Source: Candidatus Heimdallarchaeota archaeon
Lineage (GTDB): Archaea > Asgardarchaeota > Heimdallarchaeia > Heimdallarchaeales > Kariarchaeaceae
Assembly (NCBI GenBank): GCA_022574115.1
Contig: JACZSS010000086.1
Coordinates: forward strand, 1-8,241
Direction: 5' to 3'
DNA length: 8,241 nucleotides
In this document: piece by piece, positions 1-7,204 of the stretch
Layout of the letters: the number at the start of each line of letters is the position of its first letter
Numbering within the stretch: the first letter of the stretch is position 1
Program-made: the position numbers and the translations under genes
The notes under the pieces: generated by a model
Told to the model about the DNA's origin: nothing
What the model saw: the letters and a program-made list of their open reading frames with translations, nothing else
Database searches by the model: none

Positions 1-2977
1 ATGCTGACTGTGCAGCCAATTCTTCTAACGAAGTAATCCCAAGAGATTTCCATGCCTTTAGTTTTTGTTTAGCATGTGTATCAGTCATCAAATCGGCTGA
101 TAATTTTGTTTTATCTGACTTTAGACTTGCAATAAAAATGGAAAATAAGGTTCTCTGGAGCTCTCCAATTTCAACGAGGCCCTCATCTTGTGCAAAAGCG
201 AGATCCTTTAGGGTGTCAATTTTTCGTCGTTTAAACGCATTGCGTAAATAACCGTCAATCCATTTTTGCCCTGCTATTGAGATTTTGATCTCTCCAAGTT
301 CTGGTGAAATTGCAACAATATTGGCTAAATTTGCTTTGAATATTGGAATGATTATTGGGGCTAGATTTTTTTCGTTTAACGAGGCACTCGGGTGAGTTGT
401 CTCGAACAGAAACTGGATTTTTTCCGTAACTTTCTTTTTTGAAATGAGATCATTCTCTAAAAAGAGCTCTAACGGCGGAAGTAGACTCAAAACGTCCAGT
501 TCAAACTTTTCGTTGACTACGAGAGGTATCTCAATCGAGTGAGTTTCCATAGGTGAATCAGGTTTTTCAGTGATTTTCTCCTCGGTTCCGAATACTGCCT
601 CCAGTGTATTCATCGCTTCAAGCAACTGAGTTTTCTCTTGGCTCTGGTGATCAGAATCGCCGAATATACCAGAATCAAGGATTCCAGACAGTTCCACTGC
701 CATATCTACTTCCATTGGTTGGTTGAAATATTTGCGTATTATTTGGTATCTTTCTTGCTCAACAAGCTTTTCTGCCATGTCTTGGACTTTGACTATTGCT
801 TCAGGTTGAGATAGTAAATAATCATAATAATTACGGATCCACCGTCTTTGAAGCGATTTCCCGGTTCTATTATAATTGATTTCTTTTTGGAGTTTATCTT
901 TGTGGTGGAAACGTTTTTCAACTTCTGGATCCATGATTCTGGTAACATCAATAATTGGAACATCGTAATTCTTATCCAATTCAATTATTGTTCGTCGCTT
1001 GATATTGTCGACTTCTCTAACAGTTTTATCAAGAGTCTGAGCTAATTTTTCATTTCTAGTTCTGAGAAAAGTCGCTAACTCATGAATGTTTTGTTCTTGG
1101 AGTTTTTTTTGCGTATCATCAGAGCACCATATCGCTGATCCAAATATCCGTTCACCCCTCGGAAATACTGACGTGTCAATTCTGGGTTGCCCAGACGACA
1201 ATGAAGTGATAATTCGAGCCGAGCTAACACCTGTAGTTGGGTTCCAAAGGTTTTCTTTTTCTAAAATATCCAATAAATTGTTGACTGTCTTGGGGGCATA
1301 TAGTTCAAATCGTGATTTCCTCTGCCGCTCTCTTTGTCGTCTTCTCCTTCTCCCTAGAAACGTTTTCAGCTTTCTTCCAAGCTGCATCAAAGTGAGTTTA
1401 ACTTCTGCACCGATTTCTTCAACCTTGTCAATGTATTCTTTTGAAGTCTCTGGAAAAGGAATCTTAGTTGATACGAGGGAGACTGCAATTGATAATGGTT
1501 CAGTACCACGGGTCAAGCCGTAATCTGACCATTTCATTGAATTGACAATATTTGAGATTAAATCGGATCCTGCGCCAAATATTAACGGTATTCGATTTGC
1601 AAATCGGTAGATTACTCTGTTATCAACTACGGTAACCCCTTTGGAAGCAGTAGCGGCCCCAACTCCACCTCCATACCCAATGGCTGCTTCAATAATAAAT
1701 GGATGCCCTTCATAAGCGCGAGGTGGTCTCGTTATTGCCTCAACAAATTCGGGAGAGAGTTCTTTTTCCAAACCTCTTCTTAATCTGTGAGACCCCAGGG
1801 GAGACAAAGCATCTCCTTCTGGATCATCAAATTTGAAAACACGATCTCTTTTTCTCTTAATTGTTTTTGATTCTTTTAATGCCCGATTGAATCCATCGTG
1901 AACAATTCGTCTGATTTCTTGACTGGTTAAGTCTTGAGGTGATTTGTTCCGATCGACTTCGACTTCTTTAAAAAAATCAATGGCTGCAATTTCGGTTACG
2001 CCCATAAAATTATTGACTAAGAATTCTGTTACGGTGTCTTCTGTGGAGTATGACATTTCTCGACGAAATGTGGATATATCCGTGCCCCAAGGATGGACCT
2101 TGACTACTACTGGGGGTTTAGGTAAATCATCCACGACCCTTTGGAAAAAGTACTCATCAGATACTTCTGCAGGATCGTCGGAAGGTAGCGATACCCTAAT
2201 ATCCGCATAGGGTGTAATAATGGCAAGTTGTTTAAAATATTCCCGAACATACAACTTTGCTAAGTTCCAAGAACCGGTAAATGAAACCTTGATTTCAGTT
2301 CCGTAATCTCCGAAGTATTCTGCATCGCCCGGCATAAAACGTTCATCAGAATTGATAATTGGTTCATTTTTTTCTAAGTTTATGAATAGTTTAACTCGGT
2401 ATGTAACATCTTCATTCAATGGTCGAGTGGTGATTTGGATTGGTAAATCTAAGGTTGACATAGCATAGAGCAATACCATTTTACTTCCCAAACCGAATCG
2501 TCCACGCGTTTGCTGAGCTCCATATTTTGTTCCTGCTAGCACCGTTCCAAATAATTGAGGAATTAATTCCCTTGGAACCCCTATTCCATTATCCTTACAT
2601 GAAAGCTCAAGAAAATCGAGACGGGTGTTTTTGTCCTTCCTTACACTGGATCCCATAAGTACCTTGAGTTCCTTCTTATCTAGTTTTCGAAGCTTGATTT
2701 GTATATTTGGAGTCACCGATCTATTTTCAGATGCATCTAAACTATTTTCAACTAATTCCCGAACTGATGTAAAGACGGCCCTCATGGAGTTTCCAAATCC
2801 GGCTATAGATTTATTTTCATTAAAAAAGACGGCTGCAGAGGCGGTTCTAGCTTTTGACTCTTTCTTTTTGCTTTTCTTGCCCTTTGGAGGTTTCTCCTCT
2901 ATTTTGTCAGGTAAATTATCTATAACTATACCTTCATCTTCCAGATCAAGTTCTGATTGCTTTTCAGAATCATCCAT
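1..2977 (-). CDS. top6B: DNA topoisomerase VI subunit B with long C-terminal extension, 3' end outside window
   Basis: This is the ATPase subunit of the type IIB topoisomerase, which with subunit A passes one DNA duplex through another to relax and decatenate chromosomes. The frame is open from ATG at 2977 to base 2 (992 codons) with no stop. Residues 1-45 are an acidic then Lys-rich tail. The GHKL ATPase follows: N-box RELVENSLDA (E74 base, N78 Mg ligand), DNGIG (129-133) and the glycine-rich RGRFGLGSK (158-166). An H2TH-like DNA-binding region lies near 312-415 (GDALSPLG at 388-395). The transducer spans about 411-560, with RPPRAYEGHPFIIEA and RFANRIPLIF. The position I align with the Sulfolobus switch lysine is R462. 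An Arg-rich patch follows at 543-554. Sulfolobus Topo VI B is about 530 residues, so roughly 430 extra residues follow here: a probable coiled coil at 620-665, then helix-hairpin-helix-like segments near 905-940 and 970-992. No subunit A gene is visible; it may lie beyond the left edge. The family call is firm; the nature of the extension is inferred. Confidence 0.95.
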   Translation of the reverse strand, partial: MDDSEKQSELDLEDEGIVIDNLPDKIEEKPPKGKKSKKKESKARTASAAVFFNENKSIAGFGNSMRAVFTSVRELVENSLDASENRSVTPNIQIKLRKLDKKELKVLMGSSVRKDKNTRLDFLELSCKDNGIGVPRELIPQLFGTVLAGTKYGAQQTRGRFGLGSKMVLLYAMSTLDLPIQITTRPLNEDVTYRVKLFINLEKNEPIINSDERFMPGDAEYFGDYGTEIKVSFTGSWNLAKLYVREYFKQLAIITPYADIRVSLPSDDPAEVSDEYFFQRVVDDLPKPPVVVKVHPWGTDISTFRREMSYSTEDTVTEFLVNNFMGVTEIAAIDFFKEVEVDRNKSPQDLTSQEIRRIVHDGFNRALKESKTIKRKRDRVFKFDDPEGDALSPLGSHRLRRGLEKELSPEFVEAITRPPRAYEGHPFIIEAAIGYGGGVGAATASKGVTVVDNRVIYRFANRIPLIFGAGSDLISNIVNSMKWSDYGLTRGTEPLSIAVSLVSTKIPFPETSKEYIDKVEEIGAEVKLTLMQLGRKLKTFLGRRRRRQRERQRKSRFELYAPKTVNNLLDILEKENLWNPTTGVSSARIITSLSSGQPRIDTSVFPRGERIFGSAIWCSDDTQKKLQEQNIHELATFLRTRNEKLAQTLDKTVREVDNIKRRTIIELDKNYDVPIIDVTRIMDPEVEKRFHHKDKLQKEINYNRTGKSLQRRWIRNYYDYLLSQPEAIVKVQDMAEKLVEQERYQIIRKYFNQPMEVDMAVELSGILDSGIFGDSDHQSQEKTQLLEAMNTLEAVFGTEEKITEKPDSPMETHSIEIPLVVNEKFELDVLSLLPPLELFLENDLISKKKVTEKIQFLFETTHPSASLNEKNLAPIIIPIFKANLANIVAISPELGEIKISIAGQKWIDGYLRNAFKRRKIDTLKDLAFAQDEGLVEIGELQRTLFSIFIASLKSDKTKLSADLMTDTHAKQKLKAWKSLGITSLEELAAQSA

Positions 2978-3008
2978 TTTGTAAGCACCCGCAAGCTCAA
3001 AACCTATT

Positions 3009-3018
3009 CTAAATAAAA
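3009..3018 (-). promoter_or_regulatory. TATA-like box upstream of top6B
   Basis: The minus strand reads TTTTATTTAG here, centred about 37 nt before the top6B ATG. Transcription starting about 25 nt downstream of an archaeal TATA box would leave a leader of roughly 12 nt. The surrounding 252-nt gap (2978-3229) is AT-rich throughout, so a chance match is likely. I see no clear terminator for the malic enzyme gene and no small gene in this gap. Confidence 0.25.
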
Positions 3019-3229
3019 CTAGGTATCAGATTACAATGCAAGTATTATCCTTCGTCTTAATTAACATAATGATCAACTTAGATTTTTTTTCTTCATAGTT
3101 TTTTTATTGCTCCTGATTTAAATTTTAATAATTTAAGCAACTTAGTGAATTTTGATAGTTAGACTGCGATTATCATTTTCACAAATCAAGACATTATGCA
3201 AAATATTTTCAAGACTTTGAGCTATTTAT

Positions 3230-4579
3230 TTAAAATAATCGGGATACTTTTTGTCTAGCAGGGACGAGGGTTGCAAGATTGTTTTTGTAATACTCGATCC
3301 GCTCCATGGTCAAATCATATATTTCTTGACTTGAAAGTTCGATTTGAGCCACATTATCATCCATTGCTGCCTGAGCAACGGCCGCTGCCTCGGTTGCCAT
3401 AAGTTTAGGATCTGTGGGAGTTGTAATTATTTTATCTGCTGCTAATTCATCTTCAGGTGTCATTGAGGCAATCGCATGAGCTGCTGCTACTTTCATCTTT
3501 TCCGTTACTCTTTTCGCTCTTACGTCTAGAACACCTCTAAAGATCCCTGGGAACCCAAGTACGTTGTTAATCTGATTTGGAAAATCGCTTCTACCCGTCC
3601 CGACAATCTTAGCCCCAGCTTCAAACGCATCATTTGGCATGATTTCGGGCATTGGATTTGCGATTGGAAAAACAATCGCATCATCTGACATCGACCTTAT
3701 CATACTTTTAGTAAATGCTCCTGGTGTTGATGCTCCAATGAGAACATCTGCTCCTACAACCACCTCGGACAATTCTAAAGCATCTTTCTTGGGATTTAGT
3801 CGCTCGGCTAGTTCTGCCTTATACATATCCATGGCTTCTCTCCCAGAGTAAAGGGTCCCATTCCTATCAATAGTATACATGTTTGAGGCTTTAACTCCTG
3901 CATCCAGCAACATATGGGAAATTGCAGTTCCGGAGGCTCCTGAACCATTCATCACCACTTTAACTTGACTAATTGACTTACCAACAAATTTCAAGGCGTT
4001 GATAACTCCAGCAAGCGTCACAATCGCCGTTCCCCACTGATCATCATGAAATACTGGAATATCAAGCATTTTGTCTAGTGTACGCTCTATGTAGAAACAG
4101 TCTGGTTTCTTGATATCTTCAAGATTTATCCCAGCAAAATTTTGAGAGAGCACTCGAACTGACTCGATTAACTTGTCTGGATCGTGTTCATCAATAATTA
4201 AAGGGTAAGCGTCAACATTTGCTAATGCCTTGAATAATATCGATTTGCCTTCCATAACAGGATATCCTGCAATGCCTATATCACCTAATCCGAGAATTCG
4301 CGTACCGTTTGAGATGACAGCAATGGTGTTTCCAATATTTGTGACATTGAATAGATCGGTACGATTTTTCTGAATTGCTTTACAGGCTACGGCAACCCCT
4401 GGTGAGTACGCTAGTGTCAGGTCTCTAGCATTGGTAACTGGAGTTTTAGCTACAATCTCGATTTTACCGTGTCCTGGATAATTATTCATGTGATAATCCA
4501 TCACATCTTGATCTGTATAAACAACACTCGGATCTCCATATTGTTTTCCATCTTCTGTCATCTCAAAGGTTTTACTCAT
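3230..4579 (-). CDS. Malic enzyme (malate dehydrogenase, oxaloacetate-decarboxylating)
   Basis: The product oxidatively decarboxylates L-malate to pyruvate and CO2 with reduction of NAD(P)+ in the cytoplasm, linking C4 intermediates to pyruvate. In the 449-residue protein the N-terminal malic domain holds LTLAYSPGVA with the catalytic Tyr (Y58), VMEGKSILFK with the catalytic Lys (K112), INLEDI with the acidic metal ligands (E154, D155) and VFHDDQWGTA (D179, D180). The NAD(P)-binding domain has the Rossmann motif GSGASGTA (212-219) followed by a strand ending in an acid (D238), which hints at NAD preference. PNQINN (334-339) and GFPGIFRGVLD complete the active site. The length matches stand-alone bacterial/archaeal malic enzymes, without the phosphotransacetylase fusion of MaeB. 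I chose the ATG at 4579; an in-frame TTG at 4633 would add 18 residues with no family similarity that I recognise. The gene lies upstream of top6B on the same strand, with a 252-nt gap that argues against tight coupling. Confidence 0.95.
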   Translation of the reverse strand: MSKTFEMTEDGKQYGDPSVVYTDQDVMDYHMNNYPGHGKIEIVAKTPVTNARDLTLAYSPGVAVACKAIQKNRTDLFNVTNIGNTIAVISNGTRILGLGDIGIAGYPVMEGKSILFKALANVDAYPLIIDEHDPDKLIESVRVLSQNFAGINLEDIKKPDCFYIERTLDKMLDIPVFHDDQWGTAIVTLAGVINALKFVGKSISQVKVVMNGSGASGTAISHMLLDAGVKASNMYTIDRNGTLYSGREAMDMYKAELAERLNPKKDALELSEVVVGADVLIGASTPGAFTKSMIRSMSDDAIVFPIANPMPEIMPNDAFEAGAKIVGTGRSDFPNQINNVLGFPGIFRGVLDVRAKRVTEKMKVAAAHAIASMTPEDELAADKIITTPTDPKLMATEAAAVAQAAMDDNVAQIELSSQEIYDLTMERIEYYKNNLATLVPARQKVSRLF

Positions 4580-4598
4580 AATATATCTAAAAAGAATC

Positions 4599-4606
4599 CT
4601 ATAATG
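4599..4606 (-). promoter_or_regulatory. TATA-like box upstream of the malic enzyme
   Basis: The minus strand reads CATTATAG, centred about 24 nt before the ATG at 4579. This spacing suits a leaderless archaeal transcript, and there is no Shine-Dalgarno sequence before the ATG. The region is AT-rich, so the match is weak evidence alone. Confidence 0.25.
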
Positions 4607-4820
4607 TTCAAAATATTCGGAGTTTGATGACAATATAACGGGGAAACAAGGACGGTTATTTCTTTTTGATTCATATTAGAGTTTTTCTTGACTTTTGGGT
4701 GATTTATTTCTTGCTCCCTCAAACCGAACATATTTAATTTGATAGTAACAACCAATATTTAGACAGGACTGAATTCACAATTCGGTAATATCTGTGGTCG
4801 GGGGTATTTTCCCTTAACGG

Positions 4821-4852
4821 GTGTGGAAGTTATTCATTTAAGGCTTCCACAC
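4821..4852. repeat. Perfect 9-bp inverted repeat in the divergent intergenic region
   Basis: GTGTGGAAG at 4821-4829 is perfectly repeated inverted as CTTCCACAC at 4844-4852, with a 14-nt spacer. A second short pair, CCTTAA at 4812-4817 and TTAAGG at 4838-4843, interleaves with it: its right arm sits in the spacer and abuts the right arm of the main repeat. The two pairings compete in RNA. It could be an operator for a dimeric regulator of either flanking gene, since it lies about 60 nt before the peptidase start, or a terminator-like or structured element. No T-run follows on the plus strand, which disfavours a simple terminator. Confidence 0.6.
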
Positions 4853-4884
4853 ATACCTCTATTCGTATGGTTCAATCGATTAAA

Positions 4885-4893
4885 TTTAGTATA
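4885..4893 (+). promoter_or_regulatory. TATA-like box upstream of the M48 peptidase
   Basis: TTTAGTATA is centred about 24 nt before the GTG start at 4913, the spacing expected for a leaderless archaeal mRNA. There is no Shine-Dalgarno motif between it and the GTG, which supports the leaderless reading. Confidence 0.35.
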
Positions 4894-4912
4894 ACCTAAT
4901 AAAATTGAAGTC

Positions 4913-6397
4913 GTGGCATCCTACTTTCAAGTTCAAATCAGAAGAATAGTATCAATCTTACTTTTTCTTGTTTACGATCTCCTCCAAATTTATTTCGTTA
5001 GTCATTTGGTGGTCAAAAAAAGCGACAACTTCATAGGATATGATTTTAATTGGAGCCCTGAATTGACTCTCACGACTACTTCGGTTGCATTCTTGATTAT
5101 CATGCCATTTTTCCTCTCTTACATGACTGCAGTCTCTAATTCTACATCTGGGGACGGATTTGTTCAGGTTTTAGGTCCAAATTCGTTGTATAAGAGGGTA
5201 AAAGATGAATTTGACTTAAAGAATGGAGGCAAAAAAGAATTTACAGTTGAAAATGCTGAATTCATTCTTGAAGCAATGGCTGTAGGAGAACCAAGGGGAT
5301 CGTTAGATAATCTGAAAACTCTGTTGAAAATCGCAATGGAAGCTCGGATGTTGATCGATAAATCAGGAGTTAAATCCGTCAGGAGGGTGTATATAAATGA
5401 TTTGAATATTCCTAATGCGTTTACTCTTCGTGTCATTCCACTTCCTTACCTCGGGCAAGACTGGATTATTATCAATAGTAATGTGTTGGATATTCTTGAA
5501 ATTGAAGAAATTCACGCAATTGTCGCCCACGAGATTGGGCACGCTGCTCGATATGACTCCTGGATAAATTCTTTCCTAGCATCTCCTAGATTGATTATAA
5601 TTTTTGGATGGTCGATAATTTTTGCTCGGATGCTTGGCATAATGCTTCAGAACAACTTCAATGGGTTTGCAATAAATAGGATCATTGCTTTATTTGCTTT
5701 ATTTGCTATAATTCGCTTCTTTCTTATTTTTGCGCAATTCCTCACTTATTACACCAATCGTCAAGCAGAATTATTGTCAGATAACTACGCTGGTAAGTTA
5801 GTTGGAAGTGAAATACTGGTCAATGCCTTGATTAAAATTGGCCAAAGAGGTGAAGTCATCAATGCAATTAAACTAGAAATTGAATGGCTTCAATCCAAAA
5901 AAAGAGATTTGGACGTTAATCTGATGATTATGAATGCGTTGACAACGCTTAATCCTGAAGAACGGTCTCTGTTAAAAGCAAGAGAATACGCATTAAAATT
6001 ATATATTACTGGGACCTTGTCCGAGATGTTTAACAGATTTAAAATATCGATTCCAAGAGAAAATTTCCAAAAGATGGTTAAAGATGCCACTAGCAATTTA
6101 TTGGAAGAAAGAGGAGATTTGGTTAATCAAGAAAGAGTTATGTTGAGACTGGGTGAGCAGCGTAAACAAGTGTTCACGACTAATTTAGCGGAGTTTGATC
6201 TAGACAATAATAAACGTCTTGACAAGATCGAAATAAAAGCTCTGGTAGAGAAAATCAAGCTGGATGATAAAAGCATCTTTGAATTCGAAGCGTTAGAAAA
6301 ACTTGGATTAGTACCCGAGACCAAAAGTCATCCAAAAGTAAGTGAAAGAATTATTTTTCTGTACGACTCGGTAATTGCAAAAGAAAAAACCAAATGA
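4913..6397 (+). CDS. M48 family (HtpX/Ste24-like) membrane zinc metallopeptidase with an EF-hand loop
   Basis: This is a membrane-bound zinc endopeptidase of the M48 type, a family that cleaves damaged membrane proteins (HtpX) or prenylated substrates (Ste24); the substrate here is unknown. The 494-residue protein has two N-terminal membrane segments (about 12-34 and 54-74), the zinc motif HEIGH (H206, E207, H210) and two more hydrophobic segments (about 225-245 and 255-278). The third ligand is E286 in NRQAELLSD, matching the family pattern of Glu four residues before Asp. PNAFTL (167-172) and SHPKVSERI (472-480) are also family landmarks. Between the catalytic region and the last motif lies a charged helical stretch and DLDNNKRLDKIE (429-440), which fits a canonical EF-hand calcium loop. 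The start is GTG at 4913; the next in-frame Met lies beyond the first membrane segment, so it would remove it. The stop overlaps the GDPD start by 4 nt. Confidence 0.9.
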   Translation: MASYFQVQIRRIVSILLFLVYDLLQIYFVSHLVVKKSDNFIGYDFNWSPELTLTTTSVAFLIIMPFFLSYMTAVSNSTSGDGFVQVLGPNSLYKRVKDEFDLKNGGKKEFTVENAEFILEAMAVGEPRGSLDNLKTLLKIAMEARMLIDKSGVKSVRRVYINDLNIPNAFTLRVIPLPYLGQDWIIINSNVLDILEIEEIHAIVAHEIGHAARYDSWINSFLASPRLIIIFGWSIIFARMLGIMLQNNFNGFAINRIIALFALFAIIRFFLIFAQFLTYYTNRQAELLSDNYAGKLVGSEILVNALIKIGQRGEVINAIKLEIEWLQSKKRDLDVNLMIMNALTTLNPEERSLLKAREYALKLYITGTLSEMFNRFKISIPRENFQKMVKDATSNLLEERGDLVNQERVMLRLGEQRKQVFTTNLAEFDLDNNKRLDKIEIKALVEKIKLDDKSIFEFEALEKLGLVPETKSHPKVSERIIFLYDSVIAKEKTK

Positions 6398-7152
6398 GCA
6401 AAATTATTGCCCATCGTGGATTTGTCGAAAATGGTTTAGTTGAAAACACGTTACCTGCTTTTACCAATGCTATCAGGAAAAATGCCGACATGTTGGAATT
6501 AGATGTCCATCTGCTTAAGGACAATAATTTTTTTGTTTATCACGATAATCAATTTTTCGGAAAGAAAATCAACAATTCTACGTCCGTTGAGATTTTGTCT
6601 ACAGCAAAGAAACAGAGCTATCCGACGACATTTTTAATCGATATATTGGAGGAGCTGACCACGGTTCCAATTATTATTGAGCTAAAATCAAAATCTGAAG
6701 AGGCTGGGCGAGAAGTAGTCAAACTGTTGGAAAGGACTGGACGAGATCTTGATTGCTTTGTAGCTTCTTTTCACGAAAAATCGCTACGAGGTGCTCGTTT
6801 GCAATCTTCAGATATTCATTTAGTTTGGAATGAATACAAGCCGGTTCGGCAATTATGGCGAGAGATCCACGGAAAGCTAGGTCTCACTTATCTTAGTCTG
6901 TATTATCGTTTTGTTAATCCAAGAGTTATCGATAGGGCCATGCAATACGATTTGAAGGTTTTTGCATGGACGATAAATTCAATAAAATTATTGACTCATG
7001 TATATGCATACCATCACAAGTATTCGATCGACTCCAACGCTTCTTGCGGTCGCATGAGATTGAGGAGCGCGGCGCCCGGCAGCATGTACCGAGGACGCGT
7101 TGTTGGTCTCCTCCAACACGATCAACATCGCGTCGCGGGCGGATGGGCGTAA
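6394..7152 (+). CDS. Glycerophosphodiester phosphodiesterase (GDPD) family protein, C-terminus lost at junction
   Basis: The GDPD family hydrolyses glycerophosphodiesters to glycerol 3-phosphate and an alcohol in phospholipid turnover; the true substrate in an archaeon, which has ether lipids, is uncertain. The TIM-barrel motifs are present in order: AHRGF (H7, R8), ENTLPAF (E17, N18), the metal-binding LELDVH (E35, D37), VYHD (catalytic H50), IIIELKSK (E96) and KVFAWTINS (188-196). The ATG overlaps the stop of the upstream peptidase gene (ATGA), which indicates an operon and translational coupling. Homology-like sequence runs to about residue 214 (base 7035). There a final ITD-type motif and about 20 residues are expected, but the frame instead reads through GC-rich foreign DNA to 7152, giving a spurious tail of about 38 residues. 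The natural 3' end is therefore absent. No Shine-Dalgarno site is seen. Confidence 0.85.
   Translation: MSKIIAHRGFVENGLVENTLPAFTNAIRKNADMLELDVHLLKDNNFFVYHDNQFFGKKINNSTSVEILSTAKKQSYPTTFLIDILEELTTVPIIIELKSKSEEAGREVVKLLERTGRDLDCFVASFHEKSLRGARLQSSDIHLVWNEYKPVRQLWREIHGKLGLTYLSLYYRFVNPRVIDRAMQYDLKVFAWTINSIKLLTHVYAYHHKYSIDSNASCGRMRLRSAAPGSMYRGRVVGLLQHDQHRVAGGWA
7036..7065. other. Junction between AT-rich archaeal and GC-rich bacterial DNA
   Basis: Left of here the GDPD frame and AT-rich composition hold to about 7035. Right of about 7066 the minus strand encodes cysteine desulfurase in GC-rich DNA. The roughly 30 nt between cannot be assigned to either with confidence. Neither insertion-sequence ends nor target duplications nor an integrase are visible. 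On the minus strand another frame reads AALLNLMRPQEALESIEYL and stops at 7014-7016; I do not recognise it. The most likely cause is a chimeric contig or clone. Confidence 0.8.
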
Positions 7153-7185
7153 AGGCGAGGTCGCGTTGTGGTCGAGATAGATCAT
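7066..7185 (-). CDS. Cysteine desulfurase (IscS/NifS-like), first 40 residues only, cut at junction
   Basis: Cysteine desulfurases are PLP enzymes that pass sulfur from cysteine to Fe-S cluster scaffolds. The ATG at 7185 starts MIYLDHNATSPLRPSARDAM, which is the family's typical N-terminal YLDxNATTPLRP signature, followed by NNASSVHAAGRRA (28-40) where the family has GNASSVHxxGR. After residue 40 the frame (open to 6988) no longer resembles the family and enters the archaeal GDPD DNA, so the PLP lysine and active-site cysteine are missing. The gene begins 19 nt after the IscR-like gene stop, with the short GGA just before ATG as a weak ribosome site. This order, Rrf2 regulator then cysteine desulfurase, is common at the head of alphaproteobacterial suf operons. 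As it stands it is a non-functional fragment. Confidence 0.8.
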
Positions 7186-7204
7186 TCCAACAAATCCGGG
7201 TTAC

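Larger units (their letters stand above)
4580..4912. other. Divergent intergenic region between malic enzyme and M48 peptidase genes
   Basis: These 333 nt separate two genes that point away from each other and should carry both promoters. I see no convincing gene here. What stands out is a TATA-like box on each side and the inverted repeat at 4821-4852. The bases around the repeat (4797-4858) are more GC-rich than the rest of the gap. Confidence 0.6.

Noticed and set aside
1086..1523. Plus-strand frame of 145 codons inside the top6B region, and similar shorter ones.
   Set aside because: They are antisense to the continuous Topo VI B frame, which has clear family motifs.
4580..4633. Longer malic enzyme start at TTG 4633 (18 extra residues).
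   Set aside because: The start is TTG, the added residues have no family likeness, and the ATG at 4579 has a TATA-like box at a leaderless spacing.
7036..7152. GDPD-domain fusion with a new C-terminal tail.
   Set aside because: The tail is read-through into GC-rich DNA that encodes cysteine desulfurase on the other strand.
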